Source of the DNA: Ktedonospora formicarum
Lineage (GTDB): Bacteria > Chloroflexota > Ktedonobacteria > Ktedonobacterales > Ktedonobacteraceae
DNA: 64,000 nt
Reading direction: 5' to 3'
NCBI RefSeq assembly: GCF_016587355.1
Contig: NZ_BNJF01000001.1
Coordinates: 3,811,721 to 3,875,720, forward strand
In this document: in pieces, positions 40,008 to 50,388 of the stretch
How positions within the stretch are numbered: position 1 is the stretch's first letter
How the letters are laid out: each line of letters opens with the position of its first letter
Notes under the pieces: generated by a model
What the model was told of the DNA's origin: nothing
The model's database searches: none
The model's input: the letters and a program-made list of their open reading frames with translations, nothing else
Program-made: the position numbers and the translations under genes

Positions 40008-40697
40008 CTACCTCCTCTCATTGTTCGTGGGTGGGGCGTTAGGCGACATCGTCTCGCGGTGCCAGCGCTGTGCCCAGCGCTTGACAAGCTGATTGACGCG
40101 CTCGCTCTGTTGATCAACGGGGAGCGTGTTTGGTGTTTCTGTAGGAGCGGGTGTTGCTATCTTTGAGGGTGCCTCATATACATGAGAAGGCGCGCTTTCT
40201 GGCTTGCCAGGCGCGGTGGGTATGGGCCTGGTTGGCGTCTGCTCTAGTTGTGGCGTTTGCGCTATTTGTGGTTCTGGAATGACCTGCTCAGCCGGACTCG
40301 TTTGTGCCGTGGGAACGGGTGCTTCGCCCCAGATGGCGAGTGATGGTGTGTTCGCCGCCCGTTGAAGTGGCTGTTGTGCGACCGGTTCTGGAGCAACTTC
40401 CTTAGTCTCTGACTGGTTGGCCGCAGGGGGCGTATGTGACGCAGAGGTCTTACGCATCTCAGATATTGGCTGTGCCTGTTGCTCAATGGCGGCGATGGCG
40501 CGTGCATGCTGATGTTCTGCTAGCAATGCTCTGACCAGCGGATTACTTGTTGCTGGCTCACCATAGCGCGCGAGCGCCTGCTCATATTGATCGGCTTCCT
40601 TAAAGAGGTGCTGCAGGCGCTGCCGCAGTTGTTTCTGCTGTTCCTGCAATTGCTGGCCTACTTCGCGATAATAAAGCCATTGCCTGTATTGACCCAT
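40008..40697 (-). CDS. Coiled-coil, Pro/Ala-rich protein
   Basis: A 229-residue protein with an N-terminal coiled coil (YYREVGQQLQEQQKQLRQRL) and a long disordered Pro/Ala/Gln middle, then an HRETMSPNAPP end. It has no recognised domain and belongs with the next two frames as a small cluster. A promoter with TTGAAA, 17 bp and TATTTT (40714-40742 on the plus-strand scale) lies upstream. Confidence 0.6.
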   Translation of the reverse strand: MGQYRQWLYYREVGQQLQEQQKQLRQRLQHLFKEADQYEQALARYGEPATSNPLVRALLAEHQHARAIAAIEQQAQPISEMRKTSASHTPPAANQSETKEVAPEPVAQQPLQRAANTPSLAIWGEAPVPTAQTSPAEQVIPEPQIAQTPQLEQTPTRPIPTAPGKPESAPSHVYEAPSKIATPAPTETPNTLPVDQQSERVNQLVKRWAQRWHRETMSPNAPPTNNERR

Positions 40698-40713
40698 ACG
40701 TCATATGCCCCAC

Positions 40714-40742
40714 AAAATAAACAGTACTGAACAATTTTTCAA
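40714..40742 (-). promoter_or_regulatory. Promoter of the Pro-rich gene cluster
   Basis: On the minus strand, TTGAAA (40737-40742), 17 bp, TATTTT (40714-40719), about 20 bp before the start at 40697. The rest of the 40,743-40,985 gap shows no gene. Confidence 0.55.
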
Positions 40743-40985
40743 GAGGTGCCTCATAGTTTATTGCCACAAATGCAGTATAGCATCCTAGCTAAACAGGGAG
40801 CAAGCAGGGTGAAAGTGCGCCATGACCTATCAGATTGAAGCAACACCTCAGAATCAGCCAGATAAATTTCCTACGCTGGCAGTGGGTATGCTCTGGCTAT
40901 ACATCAAGCGTGCGAAGGCCCATACAACGCTTTCTGTGAGTGCGGGAAAGGCACTTGGGAGCGTAAAGTTATTGTGTATCTTGCG

Positions 40986-41033
40986 AAAAGGCCCAGAAAA
41001 TTGTAGCGCACGCCACAATTTTCTGGGCCTTTT
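40986..41033. terminator. Strong bidirectional terminator
   Basis: A 19-bp perfect inverted repeat, AAAAGGCCCAGAAAATTGT and its complement, with a 10-base loop. It ends with a T run on each side, at the 3' end of the FtsW/RodA gene. Confidence 0.9.
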
Positions 41034-41060
41034 CCGCTTTTTAGATTCTAACGTCAGACT

Positions 41061-42482
41061 TTATTGCCCGCCATCGCGCTCGACGGCAGTGTTATGCGAG
41101 ATTCGTAAGAGGATGCCGACAATAATGAAGTTCGCAATGACTGAGCTACCACCCTGACTCAGGAAGGGCAGCGGAATACCTGTCAATGGCATCAGCTTCA
41201 GGTTACCAGCGATAATAACAAGTGTCTGAACGGCGAAGATTGTTGTCAGCCCCGCAGCCAGGAGTTGCTGGAATGGCTCGGTGGCCTCCATGGCGATGCG
41301 ATAGCCACGATGAATGACCAGTAAATACAGACCCAGTATCGCGAAGAGCCCTATCAGCCCCAATTCCTCGCCTAGCCCGGAGAACATCAGGTCAGACTCT
41401 ACGACTGGAATAAAGAATTTACCAGCAGGATGACCCAGGCCGAAGCCCGCGCCAAAGAGACCGCCACTGGAGAGACCAACCAGGCCCTGCATTATCTGGT
41501 AACCTGGGCCGTCAGCAAAATCGATTTGTTGCTGAGTCCAGGTGCGCCAACCTACAACGTCGAAGGACACGACAGCAAAGCGGTCGCGAACGTAGGAGGG
41601 GAGAAGCGCAAAGCCGATAAAGCCGAGCACGACGAAGGCCCCAAGCGCCACCAGGACATAGGTCAGGCGACCACTGGCAAGATAGGTCAGAGAGAGGAAG
41701 GTCGAATAGATCAACAGGGCTAGGCCCAGGTCCTTTGCGATCAGAAAGATCATCAAGGCCAGTCCGAGCATAGTAAGCAATGGACCAAGCTGGCGCAGAG
41801 GTGGCAGACGAAGCTTGCCCAGGCGCAGATAGCCTTTCGCCAGGATATCGCGGTTATCATTGAGATAGGCCGCGAAGAAGATAACCAGCGTAATTTTCAG
41901 TAGCTCTGAGGGCTGAAGGCCAGTGCCGCCTACACCCAGAGAGTCGCGGGTAGGACCGCCACCATGGCTAAGAATACCGTTGATTAAGGCTGGAAGTGCC
42001 AGCACAAAGCTGACTAAAGCCCAGCTATACTTATAGCGTCCCAGCCAGTTCACATTGCGTAACACTGCTAAAGTGATACAGCAGAGACCCATGCCAATCA
42101 CGACCCACATCAACTGGCGTGATCCCAGCGAGTCAATAGGTATAGGCAGATCGGGCCCAACGCGGGTGGCGAAGAGCACGCCTATGCCACTCAAGAGGCC
42201 AACAAGGGGCAGTAGGACCTGGTCAGCTTTACGAAAAAAGATATTGAAGACCAGATGCACTACGATCAAAGCCGCGATCAAACCGAGTACTGGGATCAAA
42301 CCCTGAATAGGTGGCAGTTCCTTCGTGCTAAAGTTTGTATTCGAGTTGAGCGCGTCTGTCTTAATCGAGTTGGCGAGAAGGAGTTGAGTCATGATCAGCA
42401 GCATGATCGCGCTGGGTATAATTAGCAGGCTCAACTCTTTCCAGCGATAGCCGGATAACCTGCCCGGTGATGTGCTTGCCAT
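41061..42482 (-). CDS. FtsW/RodA/SpoVE family glycosyltransferase
   Basis: A 473-residue SEDS protein with about ten membrane helices. It would polymerise lipid II for peptidoglycan in septum or side wall. Motifs include GGGPTRDSLGVGGTGLQPSE, then LLTMLGLALMIFLIAKDLG and GQGLVGLSSGGLFGAGFG-type residues (IMQGLVGLSSGGLFGAGFG LGHP) and LTGIPLPFLSQGGSSV. It lies upstream of two FHA-domain genes, a pairing seen in several bacteria where phospho-signalling tunes wall growth. Confidence 0.92.
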   Translation of the reverse strand: MASTSPGRLSGYRWKELSLLIIPSAIMLLIMTQLLLANSIKTDALNSNTNFSTKELPPIQGLIPVLGLIAALIVVHLVFNIFFRKADQVLLPLVGLLSGIGVLFATRVGPDLPIPIDSLGSRQLMWVVIGMGLCCITLAVLRNVNWLGRYKYSWALVSFVLALPALINGILSHGGGPTRDSLGVGGTGLQPSELLKITLVIFFAAYLNDNRDILAKGYLRLGKLRLPPLRQLGPLLTMLGLALMIFLIAKDLGLALLIYSTFLSLTYLASGRLTYVLVALGAFVVLGFIGFALLPSYVRDRFAVVSFDVVGWRTWTQQQIDFADGPGYQIMQGLVGLSSGGLFGAGFGLGHPAGKFFIPVVESDLMFSGLGEELGLIGLFAILGLYLLVIHRGYRIAMEATEPFQQLLAAGLTTIFAVQTLVIIAGNLKLMPLTGIPLPFLSQGGSSVIANFIIVGILLRISHNTAVERDGGQ

Positions 42483-42604
42483 TCTTTTTCAACACCTCTC
42501 TATTCGAAAACCTGAGCGCGTAAGCGACGCGGGTTTTGTATAAACGCTTAAACAAACTGCCTGAAAAGAACTGGCTCTGTGGGATGCGGTGCGAGTACGC
42601 GCGC

Positions 42605-43048
42605 TCATTGGGTTAACTTAAATTGGATATAGCCAACGCTGACGATATCACCAGCGCGAGCGGTCAGTGCTTCGCGCGCGGGCTGATTATTGACATAGGT
42701 TCCGTTGGCGCTGCCTGCGTCCTGCACGTACCAGACACCATTGCGCAACCAGAGCCGGGAATGTTCGGCGGATACCACCTGATCTGAGATCTGAATGGTA
42801 TTGGTGGGTCCGCGCCCGATGCTGGTTTGTGGCTCCAGGGCAAAGCGCGTTCCTGGCATCAGGCTACTGGGACCACTATTGACCACAACGAGGTGCCCAA
42901 GCGCCTTTGAACGTCCTGCCCCACTGCCACCTCCCGACTTCCGCAGATCGCGTGTAATTGCCAGTACCACCTGCATTAAGAAAAGGTAGAGCAGGATGAC
43001 CAGCAGGATACGTAATATGAATAAGAACGAATCAATCTGTAATGGCAT
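42605..43048 (-). CDS. FHA-domain membrane protein
   Basis: A 147-residue protein. One N-terminal membrane helix (FLFILRILLVILLYLFLMQV) precedes an FHA domain (ALEPQTSIGRGPTNTIQISD, VSAEHSRLW, GSANGTYVNNQP), which binds phosphothreonine. It sits between ftsW-type and DUF3662/FHA genes, as in wall-regulation clusters. Confidence 0.88.
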   Translation of the reverse strand: MPLQIDSFLFILRILLVILLYLFLMQVVLAITRDLRKSGGGSGAGRSKALGHLVVVNSGPSSLMPGTRFALEPQTSIGRGPTNTIQISDQVVSAEHSRLWLRNGVWYVQDAGSANGTYVNNQPAREALTARAGDIVSVGYIQFKLTQ

Positions 43049-43060
43049 GTGGCGGGAATC

Positions 43061-43954
43061 TCACCTTCTCTCAAATTGGAAATCGTAGCTACCAATGGTG
43101 AAGGTATCACCTGGGCGTAGCACGTGTTGTCGCATATGTGGGGTATGATTGATTGTAATGCCATTGGTACTGCCGAGGTCAAAGATGGCAAAATGACCGT
43201 CTTGGAATTTAATCTGAGCGTGATAGCGAGAGACTCGTTTATCTTCAACGATGATATCGTTACTTAGCTGGCGACCGATATTGACCACCGGCTTTTCAAT
43301 GCGGTAGATTTGCTGTCCTGCCTGAGGCAGGCGAATCGTAAGCCACGCTGGAGGCATCGCCTGCTGGGGTACTTGTGGCGCGGGCGTGGGTGGTGGATAA
43401 TTCGGGAAATTGGGGTTACTGCCCTGACCGTGAGCAGGCGGCGCGGGTTGCGCTGGCTGTGCGGGCGAAGATGTGATCCCAGGAAGCTGTTGTCCCTGGG
43501 GGAGCGCGGCACGAATCTGCGCGAGTTGTTCTGCGCTTAGAGCCTGTGTTGCCATGGCGCCACCCGCTTGTCCATCCGCGATCTCAGCTTCAATGCGTAC
43601 GTCGCTTACCGCGAGTTCGCTAGAGGCATGAAGGCGAATCACTGGCATGGTGCGCAGAGTATAGCGCCGATGACGCGCGAACTCGACCAGGTGATTCTGC
43701 CAGTCACGGATGAGCATCGCCTGGCTGGCTGTGAATTGCTGGTGGTCTTTAATGCTCAGGTAGATGTCATAGATGTTGGGCGCGAGACGGCGTCCCTCGC
43801 CTTGCAGGAGGGTATTGTCTTCCATTGCGCGCTCTAGATGGCGTTGCAGCTCAACTGGCTCCAATCGCGAAGGAAAGAGGCGGGCAAAGGGCCGCTCAAT
43901 CATGCGCTGCATGAATGATTCGAATTTATTCAGTGGATTCTGGCGAGCATTCAA
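43061..43954 (-). CDS. FhaA-like protein (DUF3662 + FHA)
   Basis: A 297-residue cytoplasmic protein. The N-terminal ~120 residues (FESFMQRMIERPFARLFPSR, LEPVELQRHLERAMEDNTLL) match the DUF3662 domain. A Pro/Gln linker leads to an FHA domain (VNIGRQLSNDIIVEDKRVSR, FDLGSTNGITINHT). It probably couples Ser/Thr-kinase signals to cell wall enzymes. It overlaps the next gene by 4 bases. Confidence 0.88.
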   Translation of the reverse strand: MNARQNPLNKFESFMQRMIERPFARLFPSRLEPVELQRHLERAMEDNTLLQGEGRRLAPNIYDIYLSIKDHQQFTASQAMLIRDWQNHLVEFARHRRYTLRTMPVIRLHASSELAVSDVRIEAEIADGQAGGAMATQALSAEQLAQIRAALPQGQQLPGITSSPAQPAQPAPPAHGQGSNPNFPNYPPPTPAPQVPQQAMPPAWLTIRLPQAGQQIYRIEKPVVNIGRQLSNDIIVEDKRVSRYHAQIKFQDGHFAIFDLGSTNGITINHTPHMRQHVLRPGDTFTIGSYDFQFERR

Positions 43955-44910
43955 TGGCTCACACTCCTGATCGCTAAGATGTGTCGCGCTTGCTGGCTAT
44001 CCATCGCAATCTGAGCTTTTAAGGCATCAATACCAGGGAAACGCTGTTCGCCACGCAAGCGGGCAATAAACTCTATTACAATATAGGTATCATATAAGTC
44101 GCGACTGATATCAAGTAAATGGGCTTCAATCAGACGTTCTTTCCCATTAAACGTTGGACGTATACCAATATTGACTACACCGTTATAAACGGGGGACATT
44201 GCTTGCTCGTCACTTTCTGCCTTCTGCTGCACCTGGACACGCACGGCATAGACGCCATTGGCGGGTATCAGCTTGTGAGCTTCCGGGCGCAAATTGGCCG
44301 TTGGGAAGCCGAGCAGACGACCTCGTTCGTCGCCATGCACTACGATCCCATCGACGCGCACAGGGTGTCCAAGCAATTCGTTGGCTTCCGCTACCTGACC
44401 TTCCTTAATGAGCGCGCGGATACGCGTGCTGCTAATGCGTTCGCGCTCTGCCTCTTGGAGGGTTACAGCTCGCACTTCAATGTTGTGGCGCTGACCATAT
44501 TCCTGTAGGAAGGCGACATTTCCCATTCGCTTATGCCCCAGGCTGAAGTCGGAGCCAACTACTAGCGCTTTGATATTAAAGTGCTGACAGAGAAGATCCA
44601 TGAATTCCTCGGCGGTAAGTGCCGCGACCTCGGGCGTAAAGTGAATTACGATGGTATCTTCAACCGTGCCGATATGCAGAGCTATCTGAAGCTTCTCCTC
44701 CAGCGTTGTCAACCATTGCACATCGATGTCTGGTCGCACGACCATCAGCGTATGTGGCGTAAAGGTGACTAACACCGGCTTGCAGTGATGCGCTTGCGCG
44801 ACTGTTTGAAGCTCCTGCAAGAGGCGTTGATGACCTAAATGGATGCCATCGAAATTGCCAATGGTGATGGCAATAGGCTCTGTACTAGCGAGTGTCGTTG
44901 TGTATTTCAT
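43951..44910 (-). CDS. ribF: Riboflavin kinase / FAD synthetase
   Basis: A 319-residue bifunctional enzyme making FMN and FAD. The N-terminal adenylyltransferase has IGNFDGIHLGHQRLL (HIGH-type motif) and VVGSDFSLGHKRMG. The C-terminal kinase has RGRLLGFPTANLRP and YNGVVNIGIRPTF. It closes the nusA operon side and overlaps the FhaA gene by 4 bases. Confidence 0.94.
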   Translation of the reverse strand: MKYTTTLASTEPIAITIGNFDGIHLGHQRLLQELQTVAQAHHCKPVLVTFTPHTLMVVRPDIDVQWLTTLEEKLQIALHIGTVEDTIVIHFTPEVAALTAEEFMDLLCQHFNIKALVVGSDFSLGHKRMGNVAFLQEYGQRHNIEVRAVTLQEAERERISSTRIRALIKEGQVAEANELLGHPVRVDGIVVHGDERGRLLGFPTANLRPEAHKLIPANGVYAVRVQVQQKAESDEQAMSPVYNGVVNIGIRPTFNGKERLIEAHLLDISRDLYDTYIVIEFIARLRGEQRFPGIDALKAQIAMDSQQARHILAIRSVSH

Positions 44911-45090
44911 ATTTAATTACGTATATATTTGAGATTATTCCTGGTGTATACGCATAAACGTACATCGTGCTTCGCAATATGACGCACAGTATCCCTATAG
45001 TACCACAGCCTAATTTCGTGAGGCAATAAGGATAGCCATAGCGATTGAAGTACATTCTTATAAAGCGTGTACTTGCGCTATTGAGCCCGG

Positions 45091-45986
45091 CTATGATGGG
45101 GTGGCAAAGACCTTTCTGGGTTGCCAGCGTGACTGCTCCTCATCCCAGGAGGCGATTGCCAGAAATCGACCCTCATTATCATATATACGTGCCAGGGAGA
45201 GAGGTAGTTGTGCTGGCTCTATCTGTACCTGAAAGGCATTGCCGTGGAGCACCTGTTGCGTCTGTTCGGCGGTAAGCGTAATGGCGGGATACTGATTCAA
45301 CACGCGATCCGATGCGCAGAGCAGGGTATGAACAGTTCCCTCGGTGACGGCGTTCTCAAGCAACTCAAGCGTTACGCTCTCCTCAAGCGGAAAGGGACCG
45401 CTGCGTGTGCGTATCAGTCCTCCCAGGTGTGCGCCGCAGCCCAGGCGTTCCCCAGATCGTACGCGAGCGAGCGAATATACGTTCCTTTGCTGCACGCGAC
45501 CTCCAGTGTCAGGCGAGGTGATTCCCAGTTCAGAATCTCCAGCCGTTCAAGTGTTACCGGGCGTGCTTGAAGTTCAATTTCGCTGCCAGCTCGCGCCAGT
45601 TTATAGGCAGGCTGACCCTTGATCTTAATCGCCGAATAACGGGGAGGAAATTGCATTTGCGCGCCGAGAAAGGTTGACAGCACACGCTCAATCTCCTCAC
45701 GTGTCAGGTTTGAGGTATCGCCAGTGCGCAGGATCTGTCCCTCGGTATCGTAGGTATCGGTCACGATTCCAAAGATAACCTCCGCCCGGTATGCCTTGCC
45801 ACTCTCGCTGAGATACTCGGCGACGCGTGTACCTAAACCAACACAGATGGGCAGAACGCCGCTGGCGGCAGGGTCAAGCGTGCCAGCATGACCGACACGC
45901 CTCTGCTTGAGTAGCTTGCGCACGCGTGCCACCACGTCGTGCGAGGTCATGCCTAGCGGTTTGTTTATGTTGAGTATTCCGTCCAT
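45091..45986 (-). pseudogene. truB: truB, tRNA pseudouridine-55 synthase, frameshifted
   Basis: The first frame (45986-45414) gives INKPLGMTSHDVVARVRKLL, then VGHAGTLDPAASGVLPI with the catalytic Asp and KGTYIRSLAYDLG. It then runs out as NAWAAAHTWED. The second frame (to 45091) continues the real protein as ERLGCGAHLGGLIRTRSGPF and the PUA-like end. A single lost base in GGGG (near 45445-45448) explains the shift: one more G restores GERLGCGAHL. It may be a sequencing error, a phase-variable site or a true mutation. The full protein would be about 299 residues. Confidence 0.88.
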
Positions 45987-46005
45987 AGTTCCCCTCTCAA
46001 GTTGC

Positions 46006-47055
46006 TCAGGATTGAGCGGTATCGGTAGGGGAGGCGAGTCGGCGGCACTCCTCTTCCAGCAGTGCTACCACTTCTGCTATGGCCTCTGTTAGCGGTCGAT
46101 TGATCGTTGCTCCAGCAGCACGGGGATGTCCACCACCTCCCAGACGCACACAGAAGGACGCGGCATCAAAGGGCTCATAGGTGCGCAGGCTCAGGCGTGT
46201 TGTTTGTGGCTCGCCGTAGCTTTTAAAGAAAGCCGCGACCATCACCCCTTCAACGTCGCGCATAGTGCCAACACACCCATCATCCATGTCCTTTGTCGCG
46301 CCAGCTATCGTCAGGGTCTCATCATTGGCATATGACCAGATTAGACGACCCTCGCAGGCTGTCTGGGCCTGTTTGGTGACTTCAGCTTGTAGGCGGAGCT
46401 TCGCCAGTGGATGAGTGCGGAAGAGCGGCTTGACCGTGACTTCCGGGCTGGCTCCAGCTTCCAGCAAGACCGCCGCAGCTTCCATCGTTCGCGCGGATGT
46501 GTTGGAGTATTGGAAGGAGCCGGTATCGGTAATCATTCCTGTGAGCAAGCATTGCGCGGCATCCTGGGTCAGTGGGAGCTGTGTCTCTTGCTGGAAGAGC
46601 ACCAGGAGTTCGGCGGTTGCGGCTGATACTGTATCGATGATGCTAACCTGTCCACAACCATTACTGCTCACATGGTGATCCAGATTCAGAATCGGCACGC
46701 GCGCGAGAAAGTCCTGATGGCGTTCGGCGAGCGCGCCATAGCGATAGAGTTCACCAGCATCCAGGGCGATGACCAGGTCAAAACGCTCATCGCCAAGCGA
46801 GGTCTGAAAGCGCCCATAGCCGGGTAAGAAGCGGAAGTCGGGCGGAACCGGGTCGATACAGACTGGTACACACTCTTTCCCTAGCTGATCTAGCATCAAT
46901 GTCAGGCCCAGCGCGGACCCCAGGCAATCGCCATCAGGTCGCTCATGAGCGAGGAGCGCGATCCGTCGAGCAGGCTGGATTAGCGCCATAGCTTGTTGTA
47001 CGCGTAGGGCGTCAATATGCCCAAGCAGGGCGGGATGAATAGTCATCTGACTCAT
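46006..47055 (-). CDS. nrnA: DHH-family phosphoesterase (NrnA-like)
   Basis: A 349-residue bifunctional oligoribonuclease and pAp phosphatase. HERPDGDCLGSALGL and LDLDHHVSSNGCG-type residues (NLDHHVSSNGCG) carry the DHH metal site. The C-terminal DHHA1 domain has RLGGGGHPRAAGATI. It lies between rbfA and truB, the usual place in many Gram-positive type operons. It starts at the rbfA stop (1-base overlap). Confidence 0.93.
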   Translation of the reverse strand: MSQMTIHPALLGHIDALRVQQAMALIQPARRIALLAHERPDGDCLGSALGLTLMLDQLGKECVPVCIDPVPPDFRFLPGYGRFQTSLGDERFDLVIALDAGELYRYGALAERHQDFLARVPILNLDHHVSSNGCGQVSIIDTVSAATAELLVLFQQETQLPLTQDAAQCLLTGMITDTGSFQYSNTSARTMEAAAVLLEAGASPEVTVKPLFRTHPLAKLRLQAEVTKQAQTACEGRLIWSYANDETLTIAGATKDMDDGCVGTMRDVEGVMVAAFFKSYGEPQTTRLSLRTYEPFDAASFCVRLGGGGHPRAAGATINRPLTEAIAEVVALLEEECRRLASPTDTAQS

Positions 47056-47447
47056 TATTCCTCGGATGTAGAAGTAGGTGCCTGCGCGTCCCGTTGTTGG
47101 TCCTCGGCTACCACTTGATTGATTAGTGAAAGCATGCGAGCACCCTCGGCGATGGAGTGATCCAGCTTAAAAACGAGATCTGGCATGTAGCGCAGGGTGA
47201 TGCGCTCAGCGATTTCGTGGCGCAGGAAGCCTGCCGCGTTGACGAGCCCTTTGATGGTCGCCTGCTGTTCCTCAGGTGTTCCCATGACGCTGACCATGAC
47301 TTTCGCGTGACGCAGGTCTCCACTAACCTCGACGTGGGTAATGCTCGCGAAGCCAACGCGAGGATCTTTGACTCGCGTGCGGATCAGGTCGCTTAGTTCG
47401 GCGGCGATCAATTCGCCGAGTCGCTCTTGACGATGTGGATTAGCCAT
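47055..47447 (-). CDS. rbfA: Ribosome-binding factor A
   Basis: A 130-residue 30S maturation factor that binds near the 16S rRNA 5' end. It has HRQERLGELIAAELSDLIRT, FASITHVEVSGDLRHAKVMV and an RYMPDLVFKLDHSIAEG end typical of the KH-like fold. It lies downstream of infB in the usual operon order. Confidence 0.92.
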   Translation of the reverse strand: MANPHRQERLGELIAAELSDLIRTRVKDPRVGFASITHVEVSGDLRHAKVMVSVMGTPEEQQATIKGLVNAAGFLRHEIAERITLRYMPDLVFKLDHSIAEGARMLSLINQVVAEDQQRDAQAPTSTSEE

Positions 47448-47544
47448 ATCTCAACCCATCCTCTTTCTCTTTGAAGCGCTTCCGCGCTCCATCTTGCAGG
47501 GTCCAGGTGGAAGTGCTTGGAGGTGATATATCCCGATTGCCGGG

Positions 47545-47588
47545 AATGGGCGCTACGAAGAGCCGCGCGGCTCTTCGTAGCGCCCATT
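47545..47588. repeat. 44-bp perfect palindrome between infB and rbfA
   Basis: The sequence AATGGGCGCTACGAAGAGCC (47545-47564) is mirrored exactly, giving 22-bp arms with no loop bases. No U run follows, so it is not a simple terminator. It may be an RNA processing/stability hairpin or a cruciform. No gene lies in this gap. Confidence 0.85.
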
Positions 47589-47681
47589 TGTGAACGCAAG
47601 GTGTCGGATAACGTAGAGCGCATCCTGGTCCGCAAATGGTTCAGATGTGGCCTTCCGTGTTCCGATACCTCGCGTTGATAT

Positions 47682-50324
47682 TTACGCTTGCGAGCCAGGC
47701 AGAACACGCTCCTGGTTAAAGGCTTCGATGATGTCTCCAACCTCAACAGCGGAGAAGTCCTCAAGGACGATACCGCACTCGTAGCCGGTAAGCACCTCGC
47801 GCACGTCGTCTTTCCCACGGCGGAGCGACGCAATCTTCCCTTCAAAGGCCTTCTCTTTGTTACGTATGATTCGAGCCTGTGAAGAGCGCGTGATCTTGCC
47901 ATCGGTGATACGGCAACCAGCGATGACTGTGTTGCGACCAGACTTAAAGGTCTGCATCACTTCGGCATGACCCTCGATCACTTCGCGATACTGCGGCTCA
48001 AGCATACCGGTGAGCGCGGCCTGAATGTCGTCGATCAGCTTATAGATGATGTTGTAGTAGCGGATGTCCACGCCCTCTTTTTGCGCCTCGCGTAGAGCCG
48101 CGCCGTCGGGCTTGACGTTGAAGGCGATGACGATGGCACCCGAAGCCGCCGCCAGGTGGACGTCCGTCTCGCTGACGTTACCGATGCCCTCACGGATCAG
48201 GCGTACCTTCAGGTTCTCCTCACCCAGTTTGGAGAGAGAGCCCTTGATGGCTTCGGCGGAACCCTGTACATCGCTCTTTAGAACAACATTAAGTTCCTTG
48301 ACTGTGCCTTCCTGCATCTGTGTGTAGAGCGTATCCAGGCTGACCTGGCCAAGATTATTAGTCTCACCACGGCGCTGTTCAAGCTCTTTCTGAGCCTGCT
48401 GGCGGGCCGTCTTCTCATCCTCAAGCACTTCCAGGTGGTCACCAGCCTGAGGTACTTCGGGGAGACCCATAATGCTCACAGGTGTGCTTGGTGGTGCTTT
48501 CTGAACGCGCTTACCGCGGTCGTTGAACATCGCGCGCACCTTACCTGAGATTGGGCCGACGACGATATTATCGCCCATCTTGAGGGTGCCCTGCTGTACC
48601 AGAACAGTAGCCGAGGGGCCGCTGCTCTTCTCCAACTTGGCTTCGATGATGACACCCGTGGCTGGCAGATTGGGATTAGCCTTCAGGTCCTGCAACTCGG
48701 CGACGAGCAGAATGTAATCGAGCAGTTCGTCGATACCCTCACCCTTCTTTGCCGAGATAGGTACACAGATGATATCGCCACCATATTCCTCGATGAGCAC
48801 ATCGTTCTCGACGAGTTGCTGCTTGACGCGATCCGGGTTGGCGTTGGGTCGATCAATCTTGTTGAGCGCGATAATGATAGGCATCTTCGCGGCGCGCGCG
48901 TGATCGATAGCCTCGCGCGTCTGTGGCATGACACCGTCATCGGCGGCTACAACGATAATGGCTACGTGCGCGACCTGAGCACCGCGAGCGCGCATAGCGG
49001 TAAACGCTTCGTGGCCCGGTGTATCCAGGAAGGTGATCTTCTTGTCGTTGACCTCTACCTGATAGGCACCGATATGCTGTGTGATGCCACCTGCCTCACC
49101 TGCCGCAACCTTTGTCTTGCGGATGACATCAAGGAGGGAGGTCTTACCATGGTCAACATGGCCCATGATTGTAACCACAGGAGGCGTAATGACCATATTC
49201 TTGTCGTCACGTGTTGCCATGGCCTCGCTAGCCGACATCGTGCTACGTGTGCCAGTGGGAGCTGTGATCTCTGCCTGAGAAGGCTCAAAACCAAGATCCT
49301 GCGCCACAAGCGAGGCCTTCTCGTACTCAACCACCTGGTTAATGCTTGCGAAGACGCTATGCTTGATCAACTGGCGAATGATCTCGTTTGACGTGACATC
49401 AAGCATATCGGCCAGATCCTTGACGATGATCTGAGGCGGAATCGAGACTGGCCCTGTGACTTTCTCCTTGACCACAGTCGCACGGCGCTCAGTAGAGCGA
49501 TGCGAGGATGATCCAGAACTTTTTCCGCCGGGTCGGTTGCCACCACCTGGGCGCGAAGGGCGCGAGGGGCCAGATGAAGGTCCACGATGCTGCGAAGGGC
49601 CGCCACGTCCTGGGCCTGAGCGATAAGCTGGCGCACGCCCACGATCGCCACCGCTACGCTCTCCGCCACCGCTACGCTCTCCGCCACCTCGCTCATTCTC
49701 GCTGCGGTTGCGATCTCCTCGTTCGCGGTCTTTTTGCTCGCGTTCGATAACGGGCGCACCTCCCGCACGACCAGGACCGCCACTTTGTGGGCGATAGGGT
49801 CCTGGGCCACCGGGGCGATTGCCAGAGAATTGGCCAGGTCCTTGAGGGCGATTACCGGAGTACGGCCCTGAACCTTGAGGACGTCCGCCCGCATAGGGTC
49901 CTGGGCCACCAGGGCGATTGCCAGAGAATTGGCCAGGTCCTTGAGGACGACTGCTAGGGCCATAGGGGCGATTGCCGGGACCGTGCTGTCCGGGGCCTTG
50001 AGGACGACCACCAGGGCCAGAGGGTCGACCGCCAGGGCCGTGTTGACCAGGGCCAGAGGGTCGACTGCCAGGGCCACGATGAGGGGCCGCAGGACGGGTA
50101 TCGGCTGTGGCTGAAGAATTTGCGCTTGTATCTTTATCGTCTGTTGTACGTGTAGTTGTCTGTGAGGCATTGGGCGAACGGCGTCGCGGAGCTGCCTTTG
50201 GCTCCTGTTCATGACTGCCTGGTGCAGTGCTTTCGGATTTTGAGTGGCCACTGCTATTTCTGGTTCTAGCGGTAGTCTCTTTGGCCTGCTCGGTTCCATC
50301 TGTGAAATCAGATGTGTCTCTCAT
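47682..50324 (-). CDS. infB: Translation initiation factor IF-2
   Basis: An 880-residue GTPase that brings fMet-tRNA to the small subunit. The N-terminal ~270 residues are a Gly/Pro/Arg-rich disordered region with repeated [14 protein letters not shown] units. Then come [20 protein letters not shown], the G domain [35 protein letters not shown], and the C-terminal domains II-IV. The repeats make the DNA highly GC-rich and self-similar (two 52-bp copies near 49799 and 49889). It is longer than average because of the repeats. Confidence 0.95.
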   Translation of the reverse strand: MRDTSDFTDGTEQAKETTARTRNSSGHSKSESTAPGSHEQEPKAAPRRRSPNASQTTTRTTDDKDTSANSSATADTRPAAPHRGPGSRPSGPGQHGPGGRPSGPGGRPQGPGQHGPGNRPYGPSSRPQGPGQFSGNRPGGPGPYAGGRPQGSGPYSGNRPQGPGQFSGNRPGGPGPYRPQSGGPGRAGGAPVIEREQKDRERGDRNRSENERGGGERSGGGERSGGDRGRAPAYRSGPGRGGPSQHRGPSSGPSRPSRPGGGNRPGGKSSGSSSHRSTERRATVVKEKVTGPVSIPPQIIVKDLADMLDVTSNEIIRQLIKHSVFASINQVVEYEKASLVAQDLGFEPSQAEITAPTGTRSTMSASEAMATRDDKNMVITPPVVTIMGHVDHGKTSLLDVIRKTKVAAGEAGGITQHIGAYQVEVNDKKITFLDTPGHEAFTAMRARGAQVAHVAIIVVAADDGVMPQTREAIDHARAAKMPIIIALNKIDRPNANPDRVKQQLVENDVLIEEYGGDIICVPISAKKGEGIDELLDYILLVAELQDLKANPNLPATGVIIEAKLEKSSGPSATVLVQQGTLKMGDNIVVGPISGKVRAMFNDRGKRVQKAPPSTPVSIMGLPEVPQAGDHLEVLEDEKTARQQAQKELEQRRGETNNLGQVSLDTLYTQMQEGTVKELNVVLKSDVQGSAEAIKGSLSKLGEENLKVRLIREGIGNVSETDVHLAAASGAIVIAFNVKPDGAALREAQKEGVDIRYYNIIYKLIDDIQAALTGMLEPQYREVIEGHAEVMQTFKSGRNTVIAGCRITDGKITRSSQARIIRNKEKAFEGKIASLRRGKDDVREVLTGYECGIVLEDFSAVEVGDIIEAFNQERVLPGSQA
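49799..49941 (-). repeat. In-frame repeats in infB
   Basis: Two near-identical ~52-bp copies (49799-49850 and 49889-49941) coding for [14 protein letters not shown]-type units. They may expand or contract in the population. Confidence 0.8.
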
Positions 50325-50388
50325 GAAGAAGACTCCCTTCTATCATCTGATGCGCCCGAAGGCGACGGAAATCTCTCTTCACAGCCAT

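Noticed and set aside
40822-41157. 111-codon plus-strand open frame
   Set aside because: It crosses the strong bidirectional terminator at 40986-41033 and the 3' end of the FtsW/RodA gene.
49367-50299. 310-codon frame inside infB
   Set aside because: Overlaps the repeat-rich N-terminal region of IF-2 in another frame; the IF-2 frame is clearly the real one.
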